A stretch of 64,000 nt of DNA from Mycolicibacterium hippocampi. Lineage in GTDB: Bacteria; Actinomycetota; Actinomycetes; Mycobacteriales; Mycobacteriaceae. The position numbers and the translations under genes are program-made. Below are positions 1 to 8,806 of this stretch, piece after piece. The notes below the pieces were generated by a model. That model was not told the DNA's origin, did not search any database, and saw only the letters and a program-made list of their open reading frames with translations. The stretch covers positions 5,332,001 through 5,396,000 of the forward strand of contig NZ_BLLB01000002.1 of assembly GCF_010723735.1 (NCBI RefSeq), given 5' to 3'. Every line of letters begins with the position of its first letter. The stretch's first letter is position 1.

Positions 1-140
1 GTCAGCAGGAAGCCGGTCAGCAGCGCCACCCCCGTCTGCACCACACGCAGTTCCTGCAGCAGGCTGGCCCAGTTGCGGTCCAGCCGTTCGCTGTCGGTCT
101 CGTTGCGTAGCGGGCCGTCGCCGGGATTCTGGTCGTCCAC
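1..140 (-). CDS. DUF6328 family membrane protein, 5' part only
   Basis: Only the first 46 or so codons lie in the window; the gene runs off the left edge. The visible protein contains ETDSERLDRNWASLLQELRV followed by QTGVALLTGFLL. This is the characteristic N-terminal block of DUF6328 proteins, whose first membrane helix begins there. The family has no established function. I took a GTG at 138-140 as start; the frame stays open a little further upstream, so the start is uncertain. It is transcribed away from the small gene at 248, so the two may share the region between them. Confidence 0.6.
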   Translation of the reverse strand, partial: MDDQNPGDGPLRNETDSERLDRNWASLLQELRVVQTGVALLTGFLL

Positions 141-247
141 AGGTTGATCTTCGCAGCCGGCAAGGCCACCGTGCGCGACTCGGAAATCTAAGGATCTCCA
201 CAGGTACCGGCGAGGCGCTTCTCAGGCGGGCACTCCACCGTGGAGCC

Positions 248-466
248 ATGGCTGGTACTTCTCGACGGGCCGCGCTGGCGGCGGTGTTCGTGCTGATGTC
301 CGCCGTCATGCTCGCCGCCCTGCCCGGCATTCACTCGGTATTGGCGTACTGGGCCGTCTCGGCCGTCGCCATTGCGGGCGCGATCGTCCTGATCGTGGCC
401 GGAGAATCGGCGTGGGACCGGATGCTCGTCAACGCGCGCGCAGCCGGCGTCGTCGCCCCCTCCTGA
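248..466 (+). CDS. Small two-helix membrane protein of unknown function
   Basis: A 72-residue protein with a short basic N-terminus (TSRRA) and two hydrophobic stretches, at about residues 8-30 and 34-52, ending in a short polar tail. That is the layout of a small inner-membrane protein. I do not recognise the family. The ATG lies two bases after a 13-bp palindrome (CTCCAC-C-GTGGAG, 233-245), which also supplies a possible ribosome-binding GTGGAG. The gene is followed by a long palindrome (476-533). It is small, so the call rests only on the membrane pattern and on its placement between other signals. Confidence 0.5.
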   Translation: MAGTSRRAALAAVFVLMSAVMLAALPGIHSVLAYWAVSAVAIAGAIVLIVAGESAWDRMLVNARAAGVVAPS

Positions 467-475
467 CCCGCACGG

Positions 476-533
476 CGAAATGGGGTTCCGGGCTGTGAAT
501 CCGCCCGCGTGAGCGACCCTGAACCCCATTTCG
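476..533. repeat. Intergenic inverted repeat, possible terminator
   Basis: Perfect 13-bp arms, CGAAATGGGGTTC and GAACCCCATTTCG, flank a 32-base loop. There is no T-tract, so this would be an I-shaped mycobacterial-type terminator if it terminates. It lies downstream of the small membrane gene and upstream of the kdp locus. Its loop begins CCGGGCTGTGA, which is also found in the loop of the palindrome at 8734-8795, so the two belong to one sequence family. Confidence 0.65.
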
Positions 534-683
534 ACCCCACGCCCCGCAAGGAGGCCGTAAAAACGGCGGCGACGGGCATCAAGAATGCGTCAATGCACAG
601 CTTGACCGGCTGAAACCGGGCATACGTTGGCGTCCGCAACCGACCAGATCGGGCGGGTGCGTCAACGAAGCGGGAGTGCGCTG

Positions 684-776
684 ATGTCTGTGATGTCCGT
701 GGCCATCTACGTCGCGCTGACGGTGGCGGTCTTCGCCCTGCTCGGTGCGATCCAGAAGTGGGTCGAGGCCCTGTGA
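684..776 (+). CDS. 30-residue membrane microprotein at the head of the kdp operon
   Basis: ATG at 684, preceded by a GGGAG-type ribosome site. The 30 residues are one hydrophobic helix (about residues 5-23) followed by a polar end with QKWVEAL. Its stop overlaps the GTG of kdpF in a GTGA arrangement, which indicates translational coupling to the kdp genes. It is distinct from KdpF, which follows directly. I believe similar unnamed peptides stand before kdpF in other actinobacteria, but I could not check this. A weak promoter candidate lies upstream (TTGACC at 602-607, TACGTT at 623-628, 15-base spacer). A role as an accessory subunit or regulator of the Kdp pump is inference only. Confidence 0.55.
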   Translation: MSVMSVAIYVALTVAVFALLGAIQKWVEAL

Positions 777-859
777 TCCAGAACGCCGTCGGCCTCGCGC
801 TCGCCGTCCTGATCGCGGTGTTCGTGTTCGCCGCGTTGCTGTTCCCGGAGAAGTTCTAG
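773..859 (+). CDS. kdpF: KdpF, small subunit of the K+-transporting ATPase
   Basis: A 28-residue, single-helix protein starting at GTG 773 and ending in AALLFPEKF, the typical C-terminus of mycobacterial KdpF. KdpF stabilises the KdpFABC complex in the membrane. The gene overlaps the preceding micro-ORF by four bases, and its final stop base is the first base of the GTG of kdpA, so it sits in a tightly coupled chain. Confidence 0.88.
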   Translation: MIQNAVGLALAVLIAVFVFAALLFPEKF

Positions 860-2529
860 TGGGCACCACTGCGGCCGGCATCCTCTTCGCCGCTTCCCTG
901 GTCGTCGCGCTGGCCGCAGTGCACGTGCCCCTTGGTGACTACATGTACCGGGTCTACGCCTCTACCAGGGAGTCTCGCGCCGAAGGGCTGATCTACCGGA
1001 TCATCGGCGCCGACCCCAGAGCCGAGCAGACATGGGGGGCCTATGCACGCAGCGTGCTCGCCTTCTCGGCGGTCAGCATCCTGTTCCTGTTCGGCTTCCA
1101 GCTGCTGCAGGGCAGGCTGCCGCTCCACCTGGACGACCCTGCCATCGAGATGACCCCCGCGCTGGCCTGGAACACCGCGGTCAGCTTTGTCACCAACACC
1201 AACTGGCAGGCCTACGCCGGGGAATCCACCCAGGGCCATCTGGTGCAGATGGCGGGGTTGACGGTGCAGAACTTCGTCTCGTCCGCCGTCGGCATGGCGG
1301 TGGCGATCGCGTTCGTCCGCGGCCTGGCCCGACGCAGCACCGGCGAGCTGGGCAATTTCTGGGTCGACCTGGTGCGCGGAGTCATCCGGATCCTGTTGCC
1401 GCTGTCGGTCATTGCTGCGGTCATCCTGATCTCGGGCGGCGTGGTCCAGAACTTCGTGCTGCACGACCAGATGGTCGGCACGCTCGCCGGCGCGCAGCAG
1501 ACCATCCCCGGCGGCCCGGTGGCCAGCCAGGAAGCCATCAAAGTAATGGGTACCAACGGGGGCGGCTTCTTCAACGCCAACTCGGCCCACCCCTTCGAGA
1601 ACCCCACCGCGTGGACCAACTGGGTGGCGATCTTCCTGCTCGCGATGATCGCGTTCTCGCTGCCGCGGACATTCGGCCGGATGGTCGAAAGCCGCAGGCA
1701 AGGACTGGCGATCGTGGCCGTGATGGCCTTCATCGCCACGCTCAGCGTCAGCCTGACGATGCTGTTCCAACTGCAGCACCACGGCACCGTGCCCACCGCC
1801 GTCGGCGCATCGATGGAGGGTGTCGAACAGCGCTTCGGAGTGGCGAACTCAGCGGTGTTCGCGGCCGCCACCACGCTGACATCCACCGGCGCAGTCGACT
1901 CGATGCACGACTCCTACACCAGCCTCGGCGGCCTGATGTTGTTGTTCAACATGCAACTCGGCGAAGTCGCACCGGGCGGTGTGGGCTCGGGGCTCTACGG
2001 CATGTTGATCCTGGCAATCATCACCGTCTTCGTCGCCGGCCTGATGGTGGGACGCACCCCGGAGTATCTGGGCAAGAAGATCACCCCACGCGAGATCAAG
2101 CTGGCGGCAACATATTTCCTGATCACGCCGCTGATCGTGCTGACGGGCACCGCGGTGGCGATCGCGATGCCGGAGCAACGTGCCGCCATGCTCAACACCG
2201 GCCCGCACGGGTTGTCGGAAGTGCTCTACGCGTTCACCTCCGCCGCCAACAACAACGGCTCGGCGTTCGCCGGAATCGCGGCCAACACCACCTGGTACAA
2301 CACCGCCCTGGGGTTGGCGATGATGTTCGGTAGGTTTTTGCCGATCCTCTTCGCGCTCGCGCTCGCAGGCGCGTTCGCTGCCCAGGCGAAGACCCCCGCG
2401 TCCATCGGCACCCTGCCCACGCACCGACCGCAGTTCGTCGGTCTGGTCGTCGGCGTGACCTTGATCCTCGTCACCCTCACTTTCCTGCCGGCCCTCGCGC
2501 TGGGCCCCCTCGCAGAAGGAATCCACTGA
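859..2529 (+). CDS. kdpA: KdpA, K+-translocating channel-like subunit
   Basis: A 556-residue polytopic membrane protein, almost exactly the usual KdpA length. The frame is open further upstream, but the GTG at 859, overlapping the kdpF stop, gives the standard N-terminus (GTTAAGILFAASLVVALAA). Selectivity-filter type segments are present, including NGGGFFNANSAHPFENP from about residue 233 and SAANNNGSAFAG nearer the C-terminus. KdpA binds and conducts K+ within the KdpFABC P-type ATPase complex of the cytoplasmic membrane. Its last base is the first base of the kdpB ATG. Confidence 0.96.
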   Translation: MGTTAAGILFAASLVVALAAVHVPLGDYMYRVYASTRESRAEGLIYRIIGADPRAEQTWGAYARSVLAFSAVSILFLFGFQLLQGRLPLHLDDPAIEMTPALAWNTAVSFVTNTNWQAYAGESTQGHLVQMAGLTVQNFVSSAVGMAVAIAFVRGLARRSTGELGNFWVDLVRGVIRILLPLSVIAAVILISGGVVQNFVLHDQMVGTLAGAQQTIPGGPVASQEAIKVMGTNGGGFFNANSAHPFENPTAWTNWVAIFLLAMIAFSLPRTFGRMVESRRQGLAIVAVMAFIATLSVSLTMLFQLQHHGTVPTAVGASMEGVEQRFGVANSAVFAAATTLTSTGAVDSMHDSYTSLGGLMLLFNMQLGEVAPGGVGSGLYGMLILAIITVFVAGLMVGRTPEYLGKKITPREIKLAATYFLITPLIVLTGTAVAIAMPEQRAAMLNTGPHGLSEVLYAFTSAANNNGSAFAGIAANTTWYNTALGLAMMFGRFLPILFALALAGAFAAQAKTPASIGTLPTHRPQFVGLVVGVTLILVTLTFLPALALGPLAEGIH

Positions 2530-4670
2530 TGTCGGTCACTGTCCAAGCAGCCCCCCACGAGCACTCCGCGCACACATCCTCGACCCGGATGCGCGGCGGA
2601 CTGCTCGACCCACGTCTGCTGTGGACCTCGCTGCCGGAGGCACTGCGCAAGCTCGATCCGCGCACGCTGTGGCGCAACCCGGTGATGTTCATCGTCGAAC
2701 TGGGTGCACTGTGGAGCACGATCCTGGCCGCCACCGAGCCGTCCTGGTTCTCCTGGCTGGTCGTGGTGTGGCTGTGGCTGACCGTGATCTTCGCCAACCT
2801 CGCCGAGGCGGTCGCCGAGGGCCGCGGCAAGGCGCAGGCCGCGACCCTGCGCAAGACCAAGACGGCGACGACGGCGCGCCGCCTCACCGGCTGGTCACCG
2901 GTGCACCCGGGCCACGAGGAGCAGGTGAGCGCCTCGCTGCTGCAGCAGGGCGACGTCGTCGTCGTCGAGGCCGGTCAGACGATTCCCGGCGACGGGGACG
3001 TGGTGGAAGGTATTGCCTCGGTGGATGAGTCGGCCATCACCGGGGAATCCGCCCCCGTCATCCGCGAGTCCGGCGGAGATCGGTCCGCGGTCACCGGCGG
3101 CACCACCGTGCTGTCGGACCGGATCGTCGTCCGGATCACCCAGAAACCCGGCGAGAGCTTCATCGACCGGATGATCGCCCTCGTCGAAGGCGCCGACCGG
3201 CAGAAGACGCCCAACGAGATCGCGCTCAACATCCTGCTCGCGGCCCTGACGATCATCTTCGTCTTTGCCGTGGCGACCCTGCAGCCGCTGGCGATCTACT
3301 CCAAGGCGAGCAACCCCGGAGTGCCGGACAGTCTGGCGCTCAACGGAAACGGCGTCACCGGTATCGTGCTGGTGTCCCTGCTGGTGTGCCTCATCCCGAC
3401 CACGATCGGCGCGCTGCTGAGCGCCATCGGCATCGCCGGAATGGATCGCCTGGTGCAGCGCAACGTGCTGGCGATGTCCGGGCGCGCGGTGGAGGCCGCC
3501 GGCGACGTGAACACGCTGCTGCTCGACAAGACCGGCACCATCACGCTCGGCAACCGGCAGGCGTCGGACTTCGTTCCGCTGCCCGGGGTGACGCCCTACC
3601 AAGTCGCCGATGCCGCCCAGCTGTCCAGTCTCGCCGACGAAACACCGGAAGGCCGGTCCATCGTCGTCTTCGCAAAGGAGCAGCACGGGTTGCGCGCCCG
3701 CACCCCCGGCGAGCTGGCCCACGCCACGTGGATCGAATTCTCGGCCACCACAAGGATGTCCGGCGTCGATCTGGACAACCACCGGTTGCGCAAGGGGGCG
3801 ACGGCCGCGGTCGCCGACTGGGTACGAGGCCAGTGCGGCAGCGTGCCAGCCGAACTGGACGACATCGTCGACACGATCTCTGCGGCCGGCGGCACACCAC
3901 TGGCCGTCGGTGAGGCCAAGGACGACAACGCGACCGTGCTCGGTGTCATCGGACTCAAAGACGTTGTCAAGCACGGGATGCGGGAACGCTTCGACGAAAT
4001 GCGCCGCATGGGGATCCGGACGGTGATGATCACCGGCGACAACCCGCTGACCGCCAAGGCCATCGCCGACGAGGCAGGTGTCGACGACTTTCTGGCCGAG
4101 GCCACCCCTGAGGACAAGATCGCGTTGATCAAAAAGGAGCAGGCCGGCGGCAGGCTCGTGGCGATGACCGGCGACGGCACCAACGACGCGCCCGCACTGG
4201 CCCAGGCCGATGTCGGCGTGGCCATGAACACCGGCACCGCCGCGGCCAAGGAAGCCGGCAACATGGTCGATCTGGACTCCGACCCGACCAAGTTGATCGA
4301 GATCGTGGAGATCGGCAAGCAGCTGCTGATCACCCGGGGCGCGTTGACGACGTTCTCCATCGCCAACGACATCGCCAAGTACTTCGCGATCATCCCCGCG
4401 CTGTTCGTCGGCCTGTTCCCCGGCCTGGAACTTCTCAACGTCATGCGCCTGCACAGTCCACAGTCGGCGATCCTGTCGGCGGTCATCTTCAACGCGATCA
4501 TCATCGTCGCCTTGATCCCGTTGTCGCTGCGCGGTGTGCGCTACACGCCGAGCAGCGCTTCGAAGCTGTTGAATCGCAACCTTTCCCTTTTCGGTCTCGG
4601 CGGAATCGTCGCCCCGTTCATCGGCATCAAACTCATCGATCTGACCATCCGACTCCTCCCGGGAATGTGA
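2529..4670 (+). CDS. kdpB: KdpB, P-type ATPase catalytic subunit
   Basis: A 713-residue P-type ATPase. The phosphorylation motif DKTGTIT has its aspartate at about residue 333. The actuator motif TGES lies near 171-174, and TGDGTNDAPALAQADVG marks the hinge. ATP hydrolysis here drives K+ movement through KdpA. The N-terminus (about 35 residues rich in His, Ser and Thr) is slightly long for the family. The gene overlaps kdpA by one base and kdpC begins two bases after its stop, consistent with one polycistronic unit. Confidence 0.97.
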   Translation: MSVTVQAAPHEHSAHTSSTRMRGGLLDPRLLWTSLPEALRKLDPRTLWRNPVMFIVELGALWSTILAATEPSWFSWLVVVWLWLTVIFANLAEAVAEGRGKAQAATLRKTKTATTARRLTGWSPVHPGHEEQVSASLLQQGDVVVVEAGQTIPGDGDVVEGIASVDESAITGESAPVIRESGGDRSAVTGGTTVLSDRIVVRITQKPGESFIDRMIALVEGADRQKTPNEIALNILLAALTIIFVFAVATLQPLAIYSKASNPGVPDSLALNGNGVTGIVLVSLLVCLIPTTIGALLSAIGIAGMDRLVQRNVLAMSGRAVEAAGDVNTLLLDKTGTITLGNRQASDFVPLPGVTPYQVADAAQLSSLADETPEGRSIVVFAKEQHGLRARTPGELAHATWIEFSATTRMSGVDLDNHRLRKGATAAVADWVRGQCGSVPAELDDIVDTISAAGGTPLAVGEAKDDNATVLGVIGLKDVVKHGMRERFDEMRRMGIRTVMITGDNPLTAKAIADEAGVDDFLAEATPEDKIALIKKEQAGGRLVAMTGDGTNDAPALAQADVGVAMNTGTAAAKEAGNMVDLDSDPTKLIEIVEIGKQLLITRGALTTFSIANDIAKYFAIIPALFVGLFPGLELLNVMRLHSPQSAILSAVIFNAIIIVALIPLSLRGVRYTPSSASKLLNRNLSLFGLGGIVAPFIGIKLIDLTIRLLPGM

Positions 4671-4671
4671 C

Positions 4672-5499
4672 ATGAAATTCGGCAGCATCGTTCGACAGCA
4701 CTGGGCCGCGCTCCGCACTCTGCTGGTGTTCACCGCGGTCCTCGGCTTCGGCTACCCACTGCTGGTATGGCTGGCCGGCCAGCTCCCGGGTCTGTCCGAC
4801 AAGGCCGATGGCTCATTGGTGGTTGCCGACGGGCGAGCGGTCGGCAGCAGCCTGATCGGCCAGAGCTACACCGACGCCGACGGCAACCCGCTACTGCAGT
4901 ACTTCCAGGGCCGGCCGTCGGCGGCCGGTGGAGGCTACGACCCGCTGGTCTCCGGCGGAAGCAACCTGGGCCCGGAAAGCATCGTCGACCTTCCCGGAAA
5001 GCCCAGCCTGCTCACCCTGGTGTGCTCCCGCAGCGCGGCCGTCGGCGAGCTCGACGGCATCAGCGGCGCGCGCCCGTTCTGCACCGGCGGCGGTGTCGGC
5101 GCGGTGCTGTCGGTGACCCCCACCCGCGTTGTCAGCGTCAACGAACCCTGCGAGACGACGCCGACACCGTTCCTGGCCACCTATGCGGGCGTGCGCGTCG
5201 AGTGCGCCGAGGCGGGTGCGGATCACAGCGACGGCCAGGTGGTGCCGATCCGCGGTGCGGCTCCCGCACAACCGGTGGTGCCCGCCGACGCCGTCACCGC
5301 CGGCGCGAGCGGGTTGGATCCCCACATCTCGACCGGCTACGCCGACCTGCAGGTCGAGCGGGTCGCCGCAGCCCGTGGCCTGCGGCCCGATCAGGTGCGC
5401 GCCCTCGTGGCCGCGCACACTGAAGGCCGCACGCTGGGGTTCCTGGGTGAGCCGGGGGTGAACGTCCTGGAGCTCAACCTGGCACTCGACGGTGGATGA
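4672..5499 (+). CDS. kdpC: KdpC, long form with an inserted Cys-containing segment
   Basis: 275 residues, against about 190 in the well-known KdpC proteins. The N-terminal helix (about residues 13-36) and the family blocks YFQGRPSAAGGGYDP, SGGSNLGPES, GASGLDPHISTGYA and LGFLGEPGVNVLELNLALD are all present. The extra length lies between SNLGPES and the VPADAVTAGASG block. It contains four cysteines, in LVCSRS, PFCTGG, EPCETT and VECAEA. As the C-terminal part of KdpC faces outside the cytoplasm, disulfides are possible. KdpC is the chaperone-like subunit that promotes ATP binding by KdpB. Confidence 0.93.
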   Translation: MKFGSIVRQHWAALRTLLVFTAVLGFGYPLLVWLAGQLPGLSDKADGSLVVADGRAVGSSLIGQSYTDADGNPLLQYFQGRPSAAGGGYDPLVSGGSNLGPESIVDLPGKPSLLTLVCSRSAAVGELDGISGARPFCTGGGVGAVLSVTPTRVVSVNEPCETTPTPFLATYAGVRVECAEAGADHSDGQVVPIRGAAPAQPVVPADAVTAGASGLDPHISTGYADLQVERVAAARGLRPDQVRALVAAHTEGRTLGFLGEPGVNVLELNLALDGG

Positions 5500-8035
5500 T
5501 GAAGAGGTGAGCTCGCCCGACCACCGCGCCAAGCGGGGTGAACTGCGCATCTACCTCGGCGCGGCACCCGGCGTCGGCAAGACGTACGCGATGCTCAGCG
5601 AGGCGCACCGCCGGCGCGAACGCGGCACCGATGTGGTCGCGGCGGTCGTCGAAACCCACGGCCGATGCAAGACCGCCGAACTCGTCGATGGCATCGAGGT
5701 GGTGCCGCCGAAGATGATCGAGTACCGGGGTCGCGAGTTCGCCGAACTCGACGTCGAGGCCGTGCTGCGGCGCCGACCCCAGGTGGTGCTCGTCGACGAG
5801 CTCGCCCACACCAACGCCGCCGGGAGCAAGAACGCCAAACGGTGGCAGGACATCGAGGAGCTGCTCGACGCCGGGATCAGCGTCATCACCACGGTCAACG
5901 TCCAGCACTTGGAGAGTCTCAACGACGTCGTCACCCAGATCACCGGGATCGAGCAACAGGAGAAAGTGCCCGACGAGGTGGTGCGTGCCGCCGATCAGGT
6001 AGAGCTGGTGGACATCACCCCGGAAGCGCTGCGGCGCAGGCTTGCCCACGGCAACGTCTACGCTCCCGAACGCATCGACGCGGCATTGTCCAATTACTTC
6101 CGGCGCGGCAACCTGACCGCGTTGCGCGAGCTGGCGCTGTTGTGGCTGGCCGACCAGGTGGACGCGGCTCTGGAGAAGTACCGTGCCGACCACAAGATCA
6201 CCGCCACCTGGGAGGCGCGCGAGCGGGTCGTCGTCGCCGTCACCGGCGGCGCAGAGTCGGAAACGCTGGTGCGCAGGGCATCCCGGATCGCGTCCCGCTC
6301 CAGCGCCGAGCTGATGGTGGTCCACGTGGTGCGCGGCGACGGGCTGGCGGGGGTCTCGGCGCCGCAGATGGGACGCATCCGCGAACTGGCACAGTCGCTC
6401 GGCGCGACCCTGCACACGGTGACCGGCGACGGTGCAGCCGGAGTCCCTGCGGCCCTTCTGGATTTCGCCCGCGAGATGAACGCCACCCAGTTGGTTCTCG
6501 GCACGTCGCGTCGCTCTCGGTGGGCCCGGATCTTCGACGAGGGCATCGGCGCGACCGTCGTCCAGCGGTCCGGCAAGATCGACGTCCACATGGTGACCCA
6601 TGAACAGGCCGGCAGGGACTCGCTGTGGGCCAGGGTCACGCCGCGGCAGCGCCGCGCCACCTCTTGGCTTGCCGCACTGGTGGTTCCGTCCAGCATCGGC
6701 GCGGTCACCATCCTGCTGCTCGACAGGTTCCTCGGCATCGGCGGCGAGAGCGCCCTGTTCTTCGTCGGTGTCCTGGTCGTCGCCCTGCTCGGAGGGGTGG
6801 CGCCGGCGGCGCTGTCCGCAGTGCTGTCCGGGCTGCTGCTGAACTTCTTCCTCACCGAACCGCGCTACACCCTGACCATCTCCGAGCTCGACAGCGCGAT
6901 CACGATCGTGGTGCTGCTGGTGGTCGCCGTCGCGGTGGCGGCACTGGTCGACGGGGCGGCGAGCCGTGCCAGGGAAGCGCGACTGGCCGCCCAGGAAGCC
7001 GAGTTGCTGGCGATGTTCGCCGGATCGGTGCTGCGCGGTGCCGACCTGGACACCCTGCTGGATCGGGTGCGTGAGGCGTACTCGCAGCGATCGGTGAGCC
7101 TGGTGCGCGGCGTCGCGACCGTCGGATGCGCCGGTGCCGACCCGTGCGTGACGGTGGACGCCGCCGACACCGCGATCGAGGTCGGTTTCGACGACGACCC
7201 CGAGGAGTTCTGGCTGTTGATGGCCGGGCGCAAGCTCACCGCCCGCGATCGCCGGGTGCTGAGCGCGGTGGCGAACCAGGCTGCCGGACTGGTCAAACAG
7301 AAGGAGCTGGCGGAGGAGGCCGGTAAGGCCGAGGCGATCGCCCGGGCCGACGAACTCCGCCGCTCGCTGCTGTCTGCGGTCAGCCACGATCTGCGCACCC
7401 CGCTGGCTGCGGCTAAGGCTGCAGTGTCGAGCCTGCGCAGCGACGACATCGGGTTCTCCCCGGAGGACACCGCCGAACTACTGGCGACGGTGGAGGAGTC
7501 GATCGATCAGCTGACCGCACTGGTGGGCAACTTGCTGGACTCGTCACGGCTGGCAGCCGGCGTCGTGCACCCGCAGCTGCGCCGTGTCTATCTGGAGGAG
7601 GCGGTGCCACGCGCGCTGCTCGGGATCGGTCGGCGCGCCGCGGGATTCGACGGTAAGGCCATCGACCGGGTGAAGATCGAGGTCGACGGCACCGTGGTGA
7701 TGGCCGACAGCGGGCTGCTCGAGCGGGTGCTGGCCAACGTCATCGACAACGCGCTGCGGTACTCGCAGGACGCGGCGGTGCGGGTCACGGCCGGACGCGT
7801 CGGCGACCGGGTGCTGATCGCGGTCGCCGACGAGGGTCCCGGCATCGCGCGCGGCACCGGAGAACAGCTGTTCGCGCCCTTCCAGCGCCTCGGCGACCAC
7901 GACACCAGCACCGGTATCGGCCTCGGCTTGTCCGTCGCCCGCGGGTTCGTCGAATCGATGGGCGGCACCATCGCGTCCGCGGACACCCCCGGTGGCGGTC
8001 TGACCATCGAGATCGACCTGGCGGCGGCGCGATGA
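5492..8035 (+). CDS. kdpD: KdpD, sensor histidine kinase for K+ limitation/osmotic control
   Basis: 847 residues with the full KdpD layout. An N-terminal KdpD domain carries the Walker-type motif GAAPGVGKT (about residues 23-31). A universal-stress-protein-like domain follows (about 245-370), then four closely spaced membrane helices (about 390-490), a GAF-like region, and the kinase core. The phospho-acceptor is the His in AVSHDLRTPLAAAK (about residue 632); the ATP-binding part shows NVIDNALRYS and GIGLGLSVARGF. It overlaps kdpC by eight bases. KdpD phosphorylates KdpE to control kdp transcription. Confidence 0.96.
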   Translation: MDDEEVSSPDHRAKRGELRIYLGAAPGVGKTYAMLSEAHRRRERGTDVVAAVVETHGRCKTAELVDGIEVVPPKMIEYRGREFAELDVEAVLRRRPQVVLVDELAHTNAAGSKNAKRWQDIEELLDAGISVITTVNVQHLESLNDVVTQITGIEQQEKVPDEVVRAADQVELVDITPEALRRRLAHGNVYAPERIDAALSNYFRRGNLTALRELALLWLADQVDAALEKYRADHKITATWEARERVVVAVTGGAESETLVRRASRIASRSSAELMVVHVVRGDGLAGVSAPQMGRIRELAQSLGATLHTVTGDGAAGVPAALLDFAREMNATQLVLGTSRRSRWARIFDEGIGATVVQRSGKIDVHMVTHEQAGRDSLWARVTPRQRRATSWLAALVVPSSIGAVTILLLDRFLGIGGESALFFVGVLVVALLGGVAPAALSAVLSGLLLNFFLTEPRYTLTISELDSAITIVVLLVVAVAVAALVDGAASRAREARLAAQEAELLAMFAGSVLRGADLDTLLDRVREAYSQRSVSLVRGVATVGCAGADPCVTVDAADTAIEVGFDDDPEEFWLLMAGRKLTARDRRVLSAVANQAAGLVKQKELAEEAGKAEAIARADELRRSLLSAVSHDLRTPLAAAKAAVSSLRSDDIGFSPEDTAELLATVEESIDQLTALVGNLLDSSRLAAGVVHPQLRRVYLEEAVPRALLGIGRRAAGFDGKAIDRVKIEVDGTVVMADSGLLERVLANVIDNALRYSQDAAVRVTAGRVGDRVLIAVADEGPGIARGTGEQLFAPFQRLGDHDTSTGIGLGLSVARGFVESMGGTIASADTPGGGLTIEIDLAAAR

Positions 8036-8721
8036 GCGCCGTGAAGACCCGGGTGCTGGTCATCGACGACGAGCCGCAGATCCTGCGCGCGCTGCGCATC
8101 AACCTGTCGGTGCGCGGCTATGAGGTGTTGACCGCCGCGACCGGCGCCGATGCCCTACAGAGCGCCGCCGACCACCGCCCCGATGTGGTGGTGCTCGACC
8201 TCGGGCTGCCCGACATGTCCGGCATCGACGTGCTCGCCGGGTTGCGGGGCTGGCTTTCGGCGCCCGTGATCGTGCTGTCGGCCCGCAGCGACTCCACCGA
8301 CAAGGTCGAGGCGCTCGACGCCGGCGCCGACGACTACGTCACCAAACCGTTCGGCATGGACGAGTTCCTGGCTCGGCTGCGCGCCGCGGTGCGCCGGGGC
8401 GCCGCCGTCGACACCGACGAACCCGTCGTCGAGACGTCGTCGTTCACCGTCGACCTGGCCGCCAAGAAGGTCACCCGCAACGGCGCGGAGGTGCACCTGA
8501 CCCCTACCGAGTATGGGATGCTCGAGATGCTGGTGCGCAACCGCGGCAAGCTCGTCGGCCGCGAGGAACTCCTCAAGGAGGTGTGGGGCCCCGCCTACGC
8601 CAAGGAGACCCACTACCTGCGGGTGTACCTGGCACAGTTGCGGCGCAAGCTCGAGGCCGACCCGTCACACCCGGTGCACCTGCTCACCGAAGCCGGCATG
8701 GGCTACCGCTTCCACGCCTGA
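8032..8721 (+). CDS. kdpE: KdpE, OmpR-family response regulator
   Basis: 229 residues: an N-terminal receiver with acidic pair DDE (11-13), phospho-acceptor Asp near residue 56 (VVVLDLGLPDMSG) and Lys in KPFGMDEF, then a winged-helix DNA-binding domain of OmpR type (LTPTEYGMLEMLV, THYLRVYLAQLRRKLE). It starts four bases inside kdpD. In M. tuberculosis kdpDE is divergent from kdpFABC as I recall; here kdpE ends a single collinear unit. A strong palindrome follows. Confidence 0.96.
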   Translation: MSAVKTRVLVIDDEPQILRALRINLSVRGYEVLTAATGADALQSAADHRPDVVVLDLGLPDMSGIDVLAGLRGWLSAPVIVLSARSDSTDKVEALDAGADDYVTKPFGMDEFLARLRAAVRRGAAVDTDEPVVETSSFTVDLAAKKVTRNGAEVHLTPTEYGMLEMLVRNRGKLVGREELLKEVWGPAYAKETHYLRVYLAQLRRKLEADPSHPVHLLTEAGMGYRFHA

Positions 8722-8733
8722 CCGCCTGCTCCC

Positions 8734-8795
8734 CGCGAAATATCATTCCGGGCTGTGATCGGGGCCTCGACCACGACCCGGAATGATATTTCGCG
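8734..8795. terminator. Bidirectional terminator-like palindrome between kdpE and the hydrolase gene
   Basis: Perfect 19-bp arms, starting CGCGAAATATCATTCCGGG, enclose a 24-base loop between two convergent genes. There is no T-tract, but arm length and position fit intrinsic bidirectional termination. The loop begins CTGTGATC, so the sequence CCGGGCTGTGA is shared with the palindrome at 476-533. Confidence 0.8.
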
Positions 8796-8806
8796 GCGCA
8801 GGCGGC

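Noticed and set aside
534..683. Riboswitch (c-di-AMP type) before kdp
   Set aside because: I looked for the conserved core of the ydaO-type element known before some K+ genes and did not find it; the leader is too short and lacks the conserved pairing.
2895..4733. 612-codon open frame antisense to kdpB
   Set aside because: Its Gly/Arg/Asp/Gln-rich composition has no family motif and mirrors the high third-position GC of kdpB. The same reasoning applies to 5474-7387 on the minus strand.
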